Position numbers and translations under genes: made by a program. Source: Salminus brasiliensis (lineage: Eukaryota; Chordata; Actinopteri; Characiformes; Bryconidae). From it: a stretch of DNA of 64,000 nt. A model generated the notes under the pieces. It did not search any database, was not told the DNA's origin, and saw nothing but the letters and a program-made list of their open reading frames with translations. Of this stretch, positions 52,886 through 64,000 are shown in pieces (positions within the stretch are counted from its first letter, which is position 1; the number at the start of each line of letters is the position of its first letter). Location of the stretch: NCBI RefSeq assembly GCF_030463535.1, contig NC_132888.1, positions 2,249,480 through 2,313,479 on the forward strand. The letters run 5' to 3'.

Positions 52886-54174
52886 GTACAAATACTTCAT
52901 TACTTTACTTCAGTAGAAATGTCAGAAATGTTATCTAAACTTTACTGACTTTTACTTCTACTTCTCACATTTTCCCCCAATTATCTGAACTTTCTCCTCC
53001 TTACATTTTAAAAACAGTAGTGCACTATAGACCCCTGTGGTGCGGCCTAAGCTTTCGGTCTTTGTTTTCCTTCCATTACTTTTACTTTTCTACTTGAAGT
53101 CGTTCTGAAACCAGTACTTTTACACTTTTACTGGAGTAAAAAGCTTCAGTTGATACTTCAGCTTCTATAGAAGTTTTTTAATACCTAGTATCTCCACTCA
53201 CTTTTCACACCTTTGATCTTGAATTCCTGGCTTCCTCCCACAAAGCAGAAGCAGGCCAAACACTGTGATGTGATCATCTACACGGATCCTTCATTCATTT
53301 ACTCACGGGTCAGCCACTGATCTCTGGCTTCAAATGAGATTTCTGTTATTTTCAAAGCTCAGGGAATTCTAAACATTGGGGTGGAGTTAAAAATTCCTCA
53401 TAATTCAGCATTTGAGATGAACACCATGATTCAGGGTGGAGGTTTGGTGTGAAACCCACTCTGATTTTTGGTATAACAAACCAGGCGTCGGTTGCCATGA
53501 CTACAACACAGATACAGCCCATATTCTATTACCTGTCCAAACCCACCAGTGCAGCTACTCGAGTCTTCTGAGTTTTATATGGAACAATGATGATGATGAT
53601 GGTAAAATAGTGAATAGAGAATCTCCACTAATGCAGTTCTCTTTAGGGACTACTTTCTGTAGCTGCACTACACCCTGCAGCATGTATCCCTCCACCATTT
53701 TAATGATCTGATTTTAAAAGCAGGTTCTAGAGCCGAACTCTTCTTAGAACTCTGGTAGAACAGTGTCTCAGGCATCAGGTAGCGTCTTCATCACCATTAG
53801 GTGAAGAACTTTCTGTGAGGAGCTTTTATTATTAGAGCTTCAGACATCTGCTTCCCTTCACCTCCACTGTAGAACCACAGCTCTGACTGGGTGAGGTTAT
53901 CTAGAATGAAACCCCCACTCTGAACAAGCCTGTTCACACTTCACCATTTATTTATGCAGACATTCTCAGGACTTAACCTGAACACATGGTACAGATGTAC
54001 TATAAGGATACTCTAAGGACCTTTTCCCATAATCCCTAAACGGCAGGTAGGAGGTACACTGAAAAGCACAAACGCCTTTCCAAGCAAAGCACTGTGGGAG
54101 AAATTACTGTGCAGACCCGGCTTTTCATCATAAGCACTAGGCCATCTGGCAAGGCACCCATACAAGGGACAATA
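52886..54174. other. Intergenic, no gene recognised
   Basis: Unique-looking sequence of about 1.3 kb. Short open frames (for example 53436-53711) have no recognisable motif. No splice-bounded exon was identified. Confidence 0.4.
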
Positions 54175-54597
54175 CACACATCAGCCATAACATTAAAACC
54201 ACTGATGATCTGGTTCCAGTGGCTCCTGTAGTGGACAAGCGCAAGAAACTGAGACACTGACAAGAACCAGACTGTGATGTTCTAGATAAACGACTGGGTC
54301 AGAACATCTCCACCAGAACATCAGGCCGGGAACTCCTGGTATACAGTGGTCAGTACCTACCAAAAGTGCTACCGGTGACCGGGTCATGGGCTCCTAAGGG
54401 TCAGTGACGCTCATGGAGGCCCCGCCCACCTCACACATTTTCAGGACCTGCTGCCAACATTAGTCCTGGTGCCAAACACCACAGGACACCTTCTGAGATC
54501 TTGTGGAGGCCATGTCCTCAATGCTCAGGGCTTTGGTGTTTTAGCGACCTACACACTTTTGGGCAGGTGGTGCTAATGTTATGGCTGATCAGTGTAT
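54175..54597 (-). mobile_element. Family-2 MITE, full length
   Basis: Inverted ends are 'catcagccataacattaaaa' and 'tgctaatgttatggctgatc'. The interior is shared with 24087-24632 in the other orientation (caagaaccagactgtgatg, ctagataaacgactgggtca). Confidence 0.75.
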
Positions 54598-54720
54598 GAA
54601 ATGCAGTTACAGAGAGGTCACTTTACGAGGTAAAAGGTGTGAAATGCACAGACCAGACAATTCCTTTAGATCTAGCGACCTGTAACTCCGTTAACGAAGA
54701 CCAAGCAACAGAGCTCAATG

Positions 54721-55027
54721 CAATGGGCCCAAAAAGTATGTGGACACTATAACCTATTGAACACTGGTAATTTTTAATGATACTAGTTAGATTAGTTCAT
54801 TCAAATGTTAAAAAGAGACACAGTTCAATGCACTAAAGGTCTTGTAAGTCACATCTGAGGCTGTTTTTCTTACCGTGAATGTATAATGAAGGCATTTGGG
54901 ATGCAAACCTACAGACAAACTGCTGAAAAAGAGATGATCTAGAACACACTGGCTTCACCGTAAAGACATAAAAACTACAGTGAATTTAACATCTTTTAAA
55001 TGTCCATACACTTTTTGGGCCATTTTA
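54721..55027. mobile_element. MITE with AATGGGCCCAAAAAGTATGT termini
   Basis: Left end 'aatgggcccaaaaagtatgt' with 'ggacac'; right end 'gtccatacactttttgggcc' with 'att'. These are near-perfect inverted repeats. About 305 bp, non-coding. Confidence 0.8.
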
Positions 55028-55130
55028 TAGTCCCAAACGAACCATCAGGCCACACTGTGGGCTTTCAAGCTCCATCCTACTCAGTCTTATGCTACATAAG
55101 TTTGCCTTCATCACAAATGAGCAGTATATA

Positions 55131-55548
55131 CAGTACAGTGCAGATGTTTTAGGCAGATAAGAGTTTTTCCTGTAGAAGCTCCAGATCTCATCAGAACAGA
55201 TAAAGCAGGTGAACATAAATCCAGTAAAAAGGAGAAACAAGAGCTTCTCCTTCTGATGAACAGAGCTTGGTTCCTCCAGGGTTCTCCTGGACGCCACGCC
55301 CCCCCTTCCCCCCCAGTCCAGCCAGCACAGCGTGGAGGATGTGTTCAACCTGGTTTACCATCATTAATTAATACTAGACTCCATGAGGAGAACTTTGAAG
55401 ATGTTCTAATGATGAACACAGTGATGGAGAACCTCCACCACTTTCTGGAGGAGTGTTATTATTAGTGTTTATTCTAATATCAGTGTTTTACTGAGCAGAT
55501 CTACACAGGAGACTAAAACTTGTGCACAGTACTGTATATTAGTGAGGA
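55131..55548 (+). mobile_element. Family-4 DNA element, full length
   Basis: Starts 'acagtacagtgcagatgttt' and ends 'cttgtgcacagtactgtata', giving inverted termini of the CAGTACTGTGCA type. The interior is shared in reverse with 19571-19990 and 12905-13135. Confidence 0.8.
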
Positions 55549-56133
55549 TTAGACTATTGTTAGCGGGCGGCTGGTGTTTAGAATGGAGAGGCGAACACCA
55601 AGAACACAGAGTATGTGCAAGCTGAAGGTCAATGTGTATAGCCTTTCAGGGTATAGTGGAGCTGTAACGGTGAACGCTCCTCGAGTCTTTTGTAGTGCAC
55701 AGAATGAAAAGTCATCCATAAGGTTCAAATATCCGCCTCATTTGGCATGAATAAGTCATATTACATCAAGAGTTATTAATAAAAGCTCAATAACTGGTGA
55801 TGCAATATTTTGTACTCATGTGTAAATGATGCACACATTTAAATGACCCAAATTCATTCATTAACCCCCCCAGTAGTGAAGGTAAGGCTTTTACACCGAG
55901 GGTGAGAACATGCTCCATCAGATGACCCAGCTGGTCATTTCTCTGGAAATCCAGCCGGAATTCCGTCCGTATCAGTTTTGCTCACTTCCCTCAGTCCCAT
56001 GATCAGCCCAAGGCTCCACGTGGTGTTTAAGTCTGAGCATAGTTGTGTCGGGTGCGATGCTTCCGGAGGCACGGCTCCAGATTCCGGCCGGAGCAGAAGG
56101 CTGCTGAGGCAGGCCTCGTTCGCTCGTTTCCAC
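55549..56133 (-). other. Probable sap130 3' UTR and downstream sequence
   Basis: Follows the sap130 stop directly on the minus strand. No canonical AATAAA was seen on the minus strand within this stretch, so the cleavage site is unresolved. No other gene is visible. Confidence 0.4.
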
Positions 56134-58867
56134 TCAAGCCCTGTCTTTCCGCTTCAGCTTGTGGAGCTTCTTGGTGCTACTGTTCTTGTTGAGCAGCTTC
56201 ATGACTCGCTCTCGGTGGTCCAGAACCTTCATCATGGCCTCCCGAGCCTCTGTGATCTGATCCATCACCAGCTTACAGCGCTGCATGTTCCCCTGCACAG
56301 AAACGACAGAGTACACCTGAGCATCTTTGCAAACTCCAGCTAATTACCATCAAAGTTACACTGCAATTTATTTTAATCCAGTATGAAGTGTGTACAGACT
56401 GCACAGGCTGACCGTGATAACTGTGGATTAATATCACTCCCCAGTTATTACTGTCAGACTGTACACACTACTACACACACACTGCAGATTCATACTGGAT
56501 TAATATCACTTCACAGTTATTACTGTCAGACTGTACACACTACTACACACACACTGCAGATTCATACTGGATTAATATTACTTCACAGTTATTACTGTCA
56601 GACTGTACACACTACTACACACTGCAGATTCATACTGGATTAATATCACTCCACAGTTATTACTGTCAGACTGTACACACTACTACACACACTGCAGATT
56701 CATACTGGATTAATATCACTCCACAGTTATTACTGTCAGACTGTACACACTACTACACACACACTGCAGATTCATACTGGATTAATATCACTCCACAGTT
56801 ATTACTGTCAGACTGTACACACTACTACACACACACTGCAGATTCATACTGGATTAATATCACTCCACAGTTATTACTGTCAGACTGTACACACTACTAC
56901 ACACACACTGCAGATTCATACTGGATTAATATCACTCCACAGTGATTACTGTCAGACCGTACACACTACTACAACACACACTGCAGATTCATACTGGATT
57001 AATGTATTAGTCAGACTGTATGACCTATACATACACTCCAGATCGAAAATCACTCCAGTTATTAGAGAGTAATAATTACATAGTGATTTTACTCCAGTAT
57101 GAATCTGAGGTAGAGTAACAGTCTGACAGTAATAACTAATGCTGATAGAACTGACCTGTATAAGCTCACTGATGCGGTGCAGGTCGTCGTCGGCCCCGGC
57201 TTTCTTTTTCGGTACGAGTCCTTCCTGGAGAGTGGTCAGACGACCATAGACATCATGCTCCAGATTGGTCTGCAGCACAGCAGAGGAAGAGGACATTCAG
57301 ACAAAGAGACAAAACAGCATCACTGTCAAAGAGACAGAGTCAATCACTTCCTTCCAGCGGGGGTCACTAACTAGAAGGGCCTCTGGATATATTTGGACAT
57401 GTGTCAAATAGATGTTTTTGCCATCAGACCTTTATTGAACCCAAATCTTTCAGAATACTGAGAGCGCGTAATTCCAACTGTGCTCCACTTGATGGCAGTG
57501 AAGCAGCAGGGTGGAGAGAAGCCTCACCAGCTGCAGCAGCTGAGCAGAACACAGGTGGATCTTCCAGCCCTGAGCGCGACACACCACCCCCTTCTGATTG
57601 GCCACATCCTGCAACGAGCCTTTCTTCTCCTCTGAAACAGCAGAACAGACAGTATAAACATTAACACCTCAACAATGACTTACTATGTTGGTTGGATTCA
57701 TTATAAAGGGCTGAGAAAAAGATCTGATGTTTTTTAATGAGGATTTCAAAATCTACCGTAACCCCAAACTGTAATTAAATGAACTGTTAAAATGCTACAT
57801 CGTAAATAAACCAACCTTCTTTATCATGAATCGGCAACAATTTATTAAGAATTAATGTGAGAATCATTAACTGAGCTCAAACCAATCAGACCTTTAACTC
57901 TGACATCACTGTATCTCTGGAAGTGGTGGTATGCAGCTTTCCAGGGGTTTCGGTAGTGCCTCAGCAGAGTGACCGGGGGCCGAATCCGCACTGGAACGTA
58001 CCGCACTCCCTCCTCGTCTACACCGGAAAACAACAGAGACAAATAAAGAGGTGATGATGGATTTCGTGATGAAGAGGGACTAGAGAACCAGCATACAATT
58101 TAAAATGAAACTCAACGATTTTGACCTCATAAAATTCAATAAACTGATCAGCAGAGGAAAAATTGTACATTTTCCACCCAGACTCACAAACTCTGATTAG
58201 AACAGATGCTGAAATTCAGTGAGTGCTTTCTTTACAGTGCTTGAGTTTGTCCTCCAGTCTTTCATCACGGTCAGTTTCTGAACACTGGAGTGTTGTCAGT
58301 TGGTGGAGTAAATCTAATTTAATATCCAATAAATTCATTTAAAATGAAAATGTAAGACATTAAAACATTTTATGACCTTATTTTTCCACTGATTTTCCAA
58401 AACTATAATATTTGTATTATATTATAAAATGTGTAACCAACTAAAGTATACTGTCAACATGAACCTCCGAGAGGTCAGAAATCTCAGGAGTACCCTGAGG
58501 GACTGAGAACAGTACAGGCCTCTAATGACACCATGAGCCTAACTGTGCTCCATCAGCGTGTTGGAAAGTTCTAAAACAACATGACATCCCATAATATTAC
58601 TTCCACAACAGTTCAATCAGGAAAGTCACGGTGAACGAAACTGACCGATGTACTCTTTGGGTGGGGATTTGCGTTTCTCGGCCCGTTGGCTGGGGGGTTT
58701 TGTTGGGACCCTTTCCTCGTCAGTGCTGTTAGCCTCCATCATCTCGCTCTCCTCGGTGGAGATCACGTGCTGCTGCTTGCGAGGTTTCTTCCTGGGCGAG
58801 GCTCCAGGGGTGAGGTCCACAGAGGGTACTGCAAGAGCAGGAGTGCCACTAGGGGGCGCTGGAGCCA
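56134..58867 (-). CDS. sap130: sap130 exons for the conserved C-terminal Sin3-binding region
   Basis: Five exons (58646-58867, 57892-58017, 57528-57631, 57156-57269, 56134-56292). They encode a basic cluster SPRKKPRKQQ (nuclear-localisation-like), an acidic run EESEMMEANSTDEE and KRKSPPKEYI. The compact domain follows: DEEGVRYVPVRIRPP, LLRHYRNPWKAAYHHFQRYS, GVVCRAQGWKIHL, TNLEHDVYGRL, VPKKKAGADDDLHRI and a basic end KLHKLKRKDRA. The C-terminal part is known to interact with SIN3A. Conservation with mammals is highest here. The last intron (56293-57155) is largely a tandem array. Confidence 0.95.
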
Positions 58868-61800
58868 CTGAGAAAAAATATATATACATGTATAGAACCA
58901 AAGATAAACTTCATTAGTGATTGAACAGTAGCGATGGCCACAGTTTCAGTGGTATGTGCGTAATTTTTAAACACCCTGAGGGTTCATAATTTGAGCTTTA
59001 CAGGTCATTTGCATATCCTTAAAAGCCACCCCTCCTTCTCGGGCCAATAAAGTAAATCAAAAAAGATACACCAGCTAATCAGACATGACCCCTGTACCTG
59101 GTTTGGATGTGTCCATTGGCTCTGCCTCCTGCTTCACATTAATTTCTGGGAGGGTGGAGCTAATAGGACAAGCTGCAGTGCTAGTGGCTCCTGTGTGAGA
59201 AGGAGGGGCTACTACGTTGGCCATCGACAGGATGGGCGGGGTTACTGCCATGGCAGCAGGAACAGGCTGTGAAGGGGGCGCAGCAGAGGTCAGTAGAGAG
59301 GAGACGGGCTGGGCAGGGATCTGAGACGGAGGAAGGGCAGAGTTCTGCTGCTGGTCAGTGTTCTGGCCTGAAACGGCCTCCACTGCAGGATTCACCGGAG
59401 GGGCCAAACCCACCAGGACATCCGGTTTGGGTTTCACTCTGTAAGAAAGCATAGGAGAGGGCTGGTGGTTTGAAAACGTAGAGATATGAGAGGGGTGTTA
59501 TTTTAGCTTCCACAGTTTTAATGAGTGCTTCACTGGAGTCCCAGAGCCTTAGCAATGAGTGTACGAGACATGCTCATCATGTTTGAGACCGGCTAGCCTG
59601 CTTCACACTGTTGGACAGCTTCTATTTAAATAGATAAATCAGGTCTGAAGGTTGTCAAGCGAATTTAATAACTGGCTAATTTAGCAGCGAACAGGCAATT
59701 AACACTACATGTCCAAATGTTTGTAGACACCACTTCTAATGAATGCATTCAGCTACTTTAAGTCGCACCCACTGGTGACACACCAACAGATTGTCTAGAA
59801 GATGTGGTGTGCATCATCTCCACGTCATCCCCAATATCACCACATGTCTAAATGATGAACGCTTGGACATGCGATGGGGCGGTTTCAGCACAGACCCTAA
59901 AGGCTAAAGGCTCCACAACCCCCACCGACTCCAACCGAGGCTGCGTCCATCTACGCAGTGTTTAACAGAAGCTCTTACATCTCAGACTTCTCCTAAAGCT
60001 TTCTTCTTTTTTTTTTAAGGTTGTTAAAGCACCCTACACATAAAGTTGACTTGACTACACTGATGAACAGTACCCAGCAGGACGAGGTGATCCAGAGGCG
60101 CTTCTCAGTCCTGCGTCCATCCTGCCAGGGTCACCGAGCTGGGCTGGGATCAGGTTTTTCCTCACGCTGGCACTTCAAATAAAAAAGACACACATGCAAA
60201 ATCAGACCTCACTGTCATACATTCAACATCATGCTGTTCAGTGGTGTTCAGCTAAATAACTCAACAGGACGACCCACTGCTGACACAGATGTGCAAATGC
60301 ACACACACAGCTTGTCTAGTCCCTAAAGAGTCCCTCTAGTCCTCTATCTAGAGCAGATCAACATCATGAGCCTATTGGCTCCATGCTGCCTAATGCCATG
60401 CGTGGGCTAGTAGAGGGGTATAAAGCCCCCCAGCATTGAGGAGCTGTGGAGCATCTGGAATGATGGTGGTGGAGCTTCATCCAGTACTTTTGAATGGGAT
60501 GAGTTGTGGCTCTTGTTGCTGAATGCAATCAAATCCTCACAGTAATGCTCCTCCAAAATCTAGTAGAAAGTCTTCTTCTCAGGGCAGCAGACACACTTAC
60601 TCCAGCAACAGCAGGAGCAACTATTTTTAATTTCCTTGATTTCAGAAGAAACTATGAATGAGCAGGTGTCCCAATACTTTTGTGCATTGAGTGTGAAAAG
60701 TGCAGTGGCCACTTACCCTTCACCGGCAGGCTTCTTTCGCAGGATGCTGGGCCGAGGAGAGGACACGAGCGCAGGAGCCCCAGAGCCGCTGCCTTGAGGG
60801 TGAGGCTGGGTTGCCACAGCAGCAGGCTGACTGCTGCTGAAGGTGTTGTTGATGGAGTTAGCCACCAGCGTGGAACCATCTGCCAGCACAACTGAAAAGA
60901 CAAGAGAAGAACAGTTGGAAGGTTCAGTGCAAGCCGTGTTAATGGGCCAATTCAGATGATTGCATTGTAGCCCAGAGAGTCCTCCCCCAGGACTTGTTTA
61001 CTACATTGCCTACAGGTAAGCAGGTGACCGTATGTAGAACATTAGCTGTAACATACAACAAGGGATCTTCCAATCAAATGGCATCTGAAGAAGAACGCAT
61101 GTGTCACACTGCACTGCGAGCAATACAGCCCTATACTAATCAATGAAGCCTTTCAGACCACCTCCCCGCATTACCATGAGCCAGCCCATGAGCATCACTA
61201 GCCTCCGCCATGGTGTTCAACAATTTAACATATGGGTTATTCCTCCAAGTCCACCAAGGCTTGGTTTCAGAAGAAGTCCTGGAAGATTCTGGAGTGGGTG
61301 TCACAGTCGCCTGACTGAATCCCTTGGTGGGATTTGAGGAAGGCAGCAGCCACAAACCCAAGAGAATCAGTGAACTTGAGGCCACTGCCCATGAGGAATG
61401 GGCTGAGACTCCTCAGGTGTCTGTCTACACATCATGCTTTAAGCAGCCCAGCAGAGAGGGGGGGGCTCCAAGCAGGTGTCAAACTAATACTAAGTGATGG
61501 ACAGTTTCTCACCTGAAGTCTTGGCCTCAGTAGGAGGTTGCTGGGGGTTGACCTGTGCAGGCTGCATGCTCTGGGGGGTGATTGAGGTGGAGGTGTGAAG
61601 CCCCTGTGCTGTTATGGCTGTGGCCTGAACCCCCTGTGCGGTCACAGTGGCCGGCTGGATGTTCTGGGTGTTGATCTGAGCAATGCGGTCCACCGTCATC
61701 AGCTGCATGGAGTTCAGGTGTACCGCAGAGGCCACGCCCACGCTGGTCTGGGCCGGCATGCCGGCGGTAGGGGCTTGGGCAGTCACTGCAAACAAGGCGG

Positions 61801-62657
61801 ACAGAAAAGTGAGTGGGTTCACTGAACACCAGCCTACATGTGCTGTGGTTGCTTGTTTGCAGTACCTGGATAGGGCCGTATGGTTGAGACAGAGCTGGTG
61901 ATGGGGGCGTAGGTGTGCGCCAGTGGGTACGAGGCCGAAGGGTAGGTTGGTAGGAAGTACTGGAACTGCACAGGGACAGATTGTCTACGGAGAATAAAGA
62001 CAGACACATCAGCAGGTAAAGGGCTGGTTTAAAATGCATGTAGTTGAAGTGGTTAAATGGCCTGGAAATATAAACATTCTGGGTTTTAAAAGTTTTAACC
62101 ATCACTAAAATATCAGCATTACAAATACCCCTAAAACCAGAGTGAAATCAGTGTGCACCAGATACGTGTGTCTACCTGTTGTCGCTGCGGTTCTCCATGT
62201 TGACGGGATTAGGGGAAGAGCGGTGGGCGGAGATGGGGATGAGGTTCCCTCTTTCCCCAGGAAACTCAGACTGGATTCTGGGGGAGGTGTGTGTGATGGG
62301 TTGGGGGACAACCTTGGCTAAAAAAGAAAACAGATACGTTCGTCAGGGAATCTGACGAGGAGACACACCCTTAGGGTTGGGTGGAGTGTCATAACGCACT
62401 GGGTATGACCCAGTATTGTGTACACACATTTATATGCAGTATATGGACAAAAGTATTGGGACACCTGCTTATTCATAGTTTCTTCTGAACTCAATGGAGT
62501 TTAAAAAAACAAAAGTCTCTACTGTCCAGAGAAGACGTTCTACTAGATTTTGAAGGAGCATTGCTGTGAGGAGTGAGGTCAGGATGTTGGATGATGATGA
62601 TCACCACCCCAACTCATTATCCCAAACTCCTCAACTCATCCCAAAAGTACTAGATGG

Positions 62658-62691
<34 letters not shown>

Positions 62692-63490
62692 TTCCAGAGA
62701 ACACAGCTCTTCCACTGCTCCACAGCTCCTCAATGCTGGGGGGCTTTATACCCCTCTAGCCCACACCTGGCATTAGGCAGCATGGAGCCAATAGGTTCAT
62801 GTTTATTTATCTGCTCCAGAGAGGCAGTGCTTCTCTACAGAGACTGGACCAGCTTTTGCACATAACCTAAAGTAGCTGAATGCATTCAATAGAAGGGGTG
62901 TCCACAAACATTTGGACATATAGTGCATGTTAAAAAAAATACACTTTTTTATGTATATATGCATACAGATAAAGAATTACAAGGTCCAGAGTGTAGGAAT
63001 CCGACCCCCCAGGACTGAAGGTCCCCATCGCTGGTCTAGGTGAATCTCTTACAACTGAAAGCGCATGTCGTTCTAGCAGGGAAGGGGAATTGATCTAGTT
63101 ATATAGTTAACCAAGGAACCATGCGTTGTGATGAGCTGCTTACCCACTGGGATGGTGGAGGTGGTCACTGCAGTGGCATGGGTGGAATGAGAGGCCATAG
63201 TCACAGTAACTATATTACTGCTGGGTATCTGAGTTTGGGGAACGGAGCCTGTAAAAATGAGCAAGTCAAGAAAGACACATTAGGCAATCTGACAATTACT
63301 CAAAACACTGATCATCAAATAAAAGCAAAAACAACATTCTGCTAATAAATGGTCGCCCTTTCACTGAGCGCCTCGAGTCCGGTGACCTACCCGCTGTTGT
63401 GGGAGATGGGGCAGTGGCAGTGTTGGTGGCCAGAATGGGGGCCACTGTAGCTGCAGCAACAGGCGTCACAGTGCTAAAGATTGGTTTCTG
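56134..63490 (-). CDS. sap130: SAP130 (Sin3A-associated protein 130), 3' part, 13 exons; 5' end outside window
   Basis: SAP130 is a nuclear scaffold subunit of the Sin3A-HDAC corepressor; its C-terminus anchors it to SIN3A. Thirteen exons on the minus strand join in frame into 689 residues plus TGA: 63391-63487 (or 63490), 63144-63248, 62176-62317, 61866-61984, 61513-61785, 60717-60891, 60074-60166, 59098-59438, 58646-58867, 57892-58017, 57528-57631, 57156-57269 and 56134-56292. Human SAP130 has about 1048 residues, so roughly the first third lies beyond the right edge. Identity rests on near-exact strings: STVTPVAAATVAPILATNT, RKKPRKQQHVISTEE, LLRHYRNPWKAAYHHFQRYS and NMQRCKLVMDQI. No disruption was seen. 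Zebrafish-type duplicates (a/b) cannot be separated here. Confidence 0.95.
56430..57005. repeat. Tandem array of about 72 bp in the last sap130 intron
   Basis: About eight units of 'cagattcatactggattaat', 'atcactccacagttattact' and 'gtcagactgtacacactact' plus a (CA)n spacer of variable length, so unit size varies from about 66 to 72 bp. A diverged inverted piece ('actccagtatgaatctgagg', 'cagtctgacagtaataacta') lies at 57088-57140, giving a hairpin with the array. Confidence 0.93.
59098..63490 (-). CDS. sap130: sap130 exons for the Ser/Thr/Pro/Gln-rich low-complexity region
   Basis: Eight exons encode the extended, low-complexity middle of SAP130. Readable segments are KPIFSTVTPV, ASHSTHATAVTTSTIPV, KVVPQPITHTSPRIQ, VPVQFQYFLPTYPS with SSVSTIRPYP, HLNSMQLMTVD, VLADGSTLVANSINNTF, SSPRPSILRKKPAG, VRKNLIPAQ with SASGSPRPAG, and PEINVKQEAEPMD. 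VKQEAEP resembles a sumoylation-type VKxE site. Exon 61513-61785 contains short QG(V/L) repeats (TAQGVQ, TAQGLH). The first exon has a CAGCAG tandem acceptor, which adds or drops one glutamine. Confidence 0.93.
59703..59815 (-). mobile_element. Family-1 MITE terminal fragment
   Basis: 'catgtccaaatgtttgtaga', then 'aatgcattcagctactttaa'; truncated after 'acagattgtcta'. In a sap130 intron. Confidence 0.65.
60270..60694 (-). mobile_element. Family-1 MITE, reverse orientation
   Basis: From 'cactgctgacacagatgtgc' to 'cccaatacttttgtgcattg', ending about 20 bp from the exon at 60717. Lacks the outermost right terminus. Confidence 0.75.
62437..62926 (+). mobile_element. Family-1 MITE, full length
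   Basis: From 'gtatatggacaaaagtattg' to 'catttggacatatagtg', with a (CAT)n expansion at 62666-62692. In a sap130 intron. Confidence 0.8.
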
Positions 63491-64000
63491 CTGGCAAAGA
63501 GAAGAACGTGAAGAACGTGAAGGATGAAGAACGTGCACCACCATGCTTTAACCTCTAAAAAAACGCTGTAGCCCGAATACGGTCTGCAAATTAGTCACTG
63601 TGAATATCTAGCAGTATAGCTGAAGCATTACAGGTCCAATATAAGCAACTAAGATACCATAGTTAAGCTTAGAATCTCGATTTTTTGTTGATTCTTTAGT
63701 TTATTTCAGAAAATATATATTTTGGTCGCAAAAATGCCCAGAAAAACTTATTAAAAAAAAAGAAGTTAGGTACAGTATGCATATATATATATATATATTT
63801 TATTTTTATTTTTTTCCCCATGAAGCCATTTTTAGCCAAGGTGGGCATAATTATACACACACACCACTGCATACCTTAGGTCGTCCCCTTTAAAACAACA
63901 CAAAATTTGTATCTTTCCTTCAGTCCTTTCGTTAGTAATCCTCACGTTAGTGTACAGAGTGCTTGAAAAGACAGCTCAAAATAAAATAAAAGGGATTAAA
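63491..64000. other. Right edge: sap130 intron, no exon recognised
   Basis: AT-rich, with an (AT)n at about 63781-63798 and T/A tracts. The next upstream sap130 exon must lie beyond the window. Confidence 0.5.

Overview
This is vertebrate nuclear DNA, almost certainly from a teleost fish. The two genes are split into many short exons. The spacer and intron DNA carries fish-type DNA-transposon remnants, tRNA-derived SINEs, LINE tails and many microsatellite and minisatellite arrays. The repeat types would fit an otophysan fish (characin or catfish type), but the species cannot be fixed from the sequence alone. There are no prokaryotic genes, rRNA genes, tRNA genes or CRISPR arrays.

Two protein-coding genes lie head to tail on the minus strand. 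(1) 63490-56134 holds the 3' two thirds of sap130, the Sin3A-associated 130 kDa protein: 13 exons encoding 689 residues in frame to the stop, with the 5' exons beyond the right edge. (2) 49926-9393 holds a complete unconventional myosin VII gene. I could assemble it by hand into 47 coding exons whose phases all agree (6480 nt, 2159 codons plus stop). Domain order is motor, five IQ motifs, short linker, MyTH4, FERM, SH3, MyTH4, FERM. The short post-IQ linker (no long single alpha-helix), residue choices and the sap130 neighbour favour myo7b over myo7a. MYO7B is the brush-border myosin of the intermicrovillar adhesion complex. SAP130 is a nuclear scaffold of the Sin3-HDAC corepressor, so the two genes are neighbours without an evident functional link.

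Layout: 1-9392 is intergenic DNA downstream of myo7b, dominated by repeats (minisatellite, a GAGT tetranucleotide array, TTGCTATGG-type arrays, several MITE copies). 9393-49926 is myo7b, whose introns carry a remarkable series of unrelated tandem arrays and transposon remnants. 49927-56133 is the intergenic space between the genes, with a 40-bp satellite, a LINE ORF2 remnant and three MITEs. 56134-63490 is sap130, with a tandem array of about 72 bp in its last intron. The remaining 0.5 kb at the right edge is sap130 intron or upstream sequence with no recognised exon.

I found no undescribed multi-gene system. The most unusual signals are RNA-processing and structural ones inside myo7b: a U12-type AT-AC intron with near-perfect consensus sites, a GC-AG intron, a 1.3-kb CTTCT array that itself forms the polypyrimidine tract of a splice acceptor, a SINE-derived nested palindrome of about 380 bp, an AT-cored palindrome just upstream of an exon, and a last intron built mainly of two adjacent satellites.
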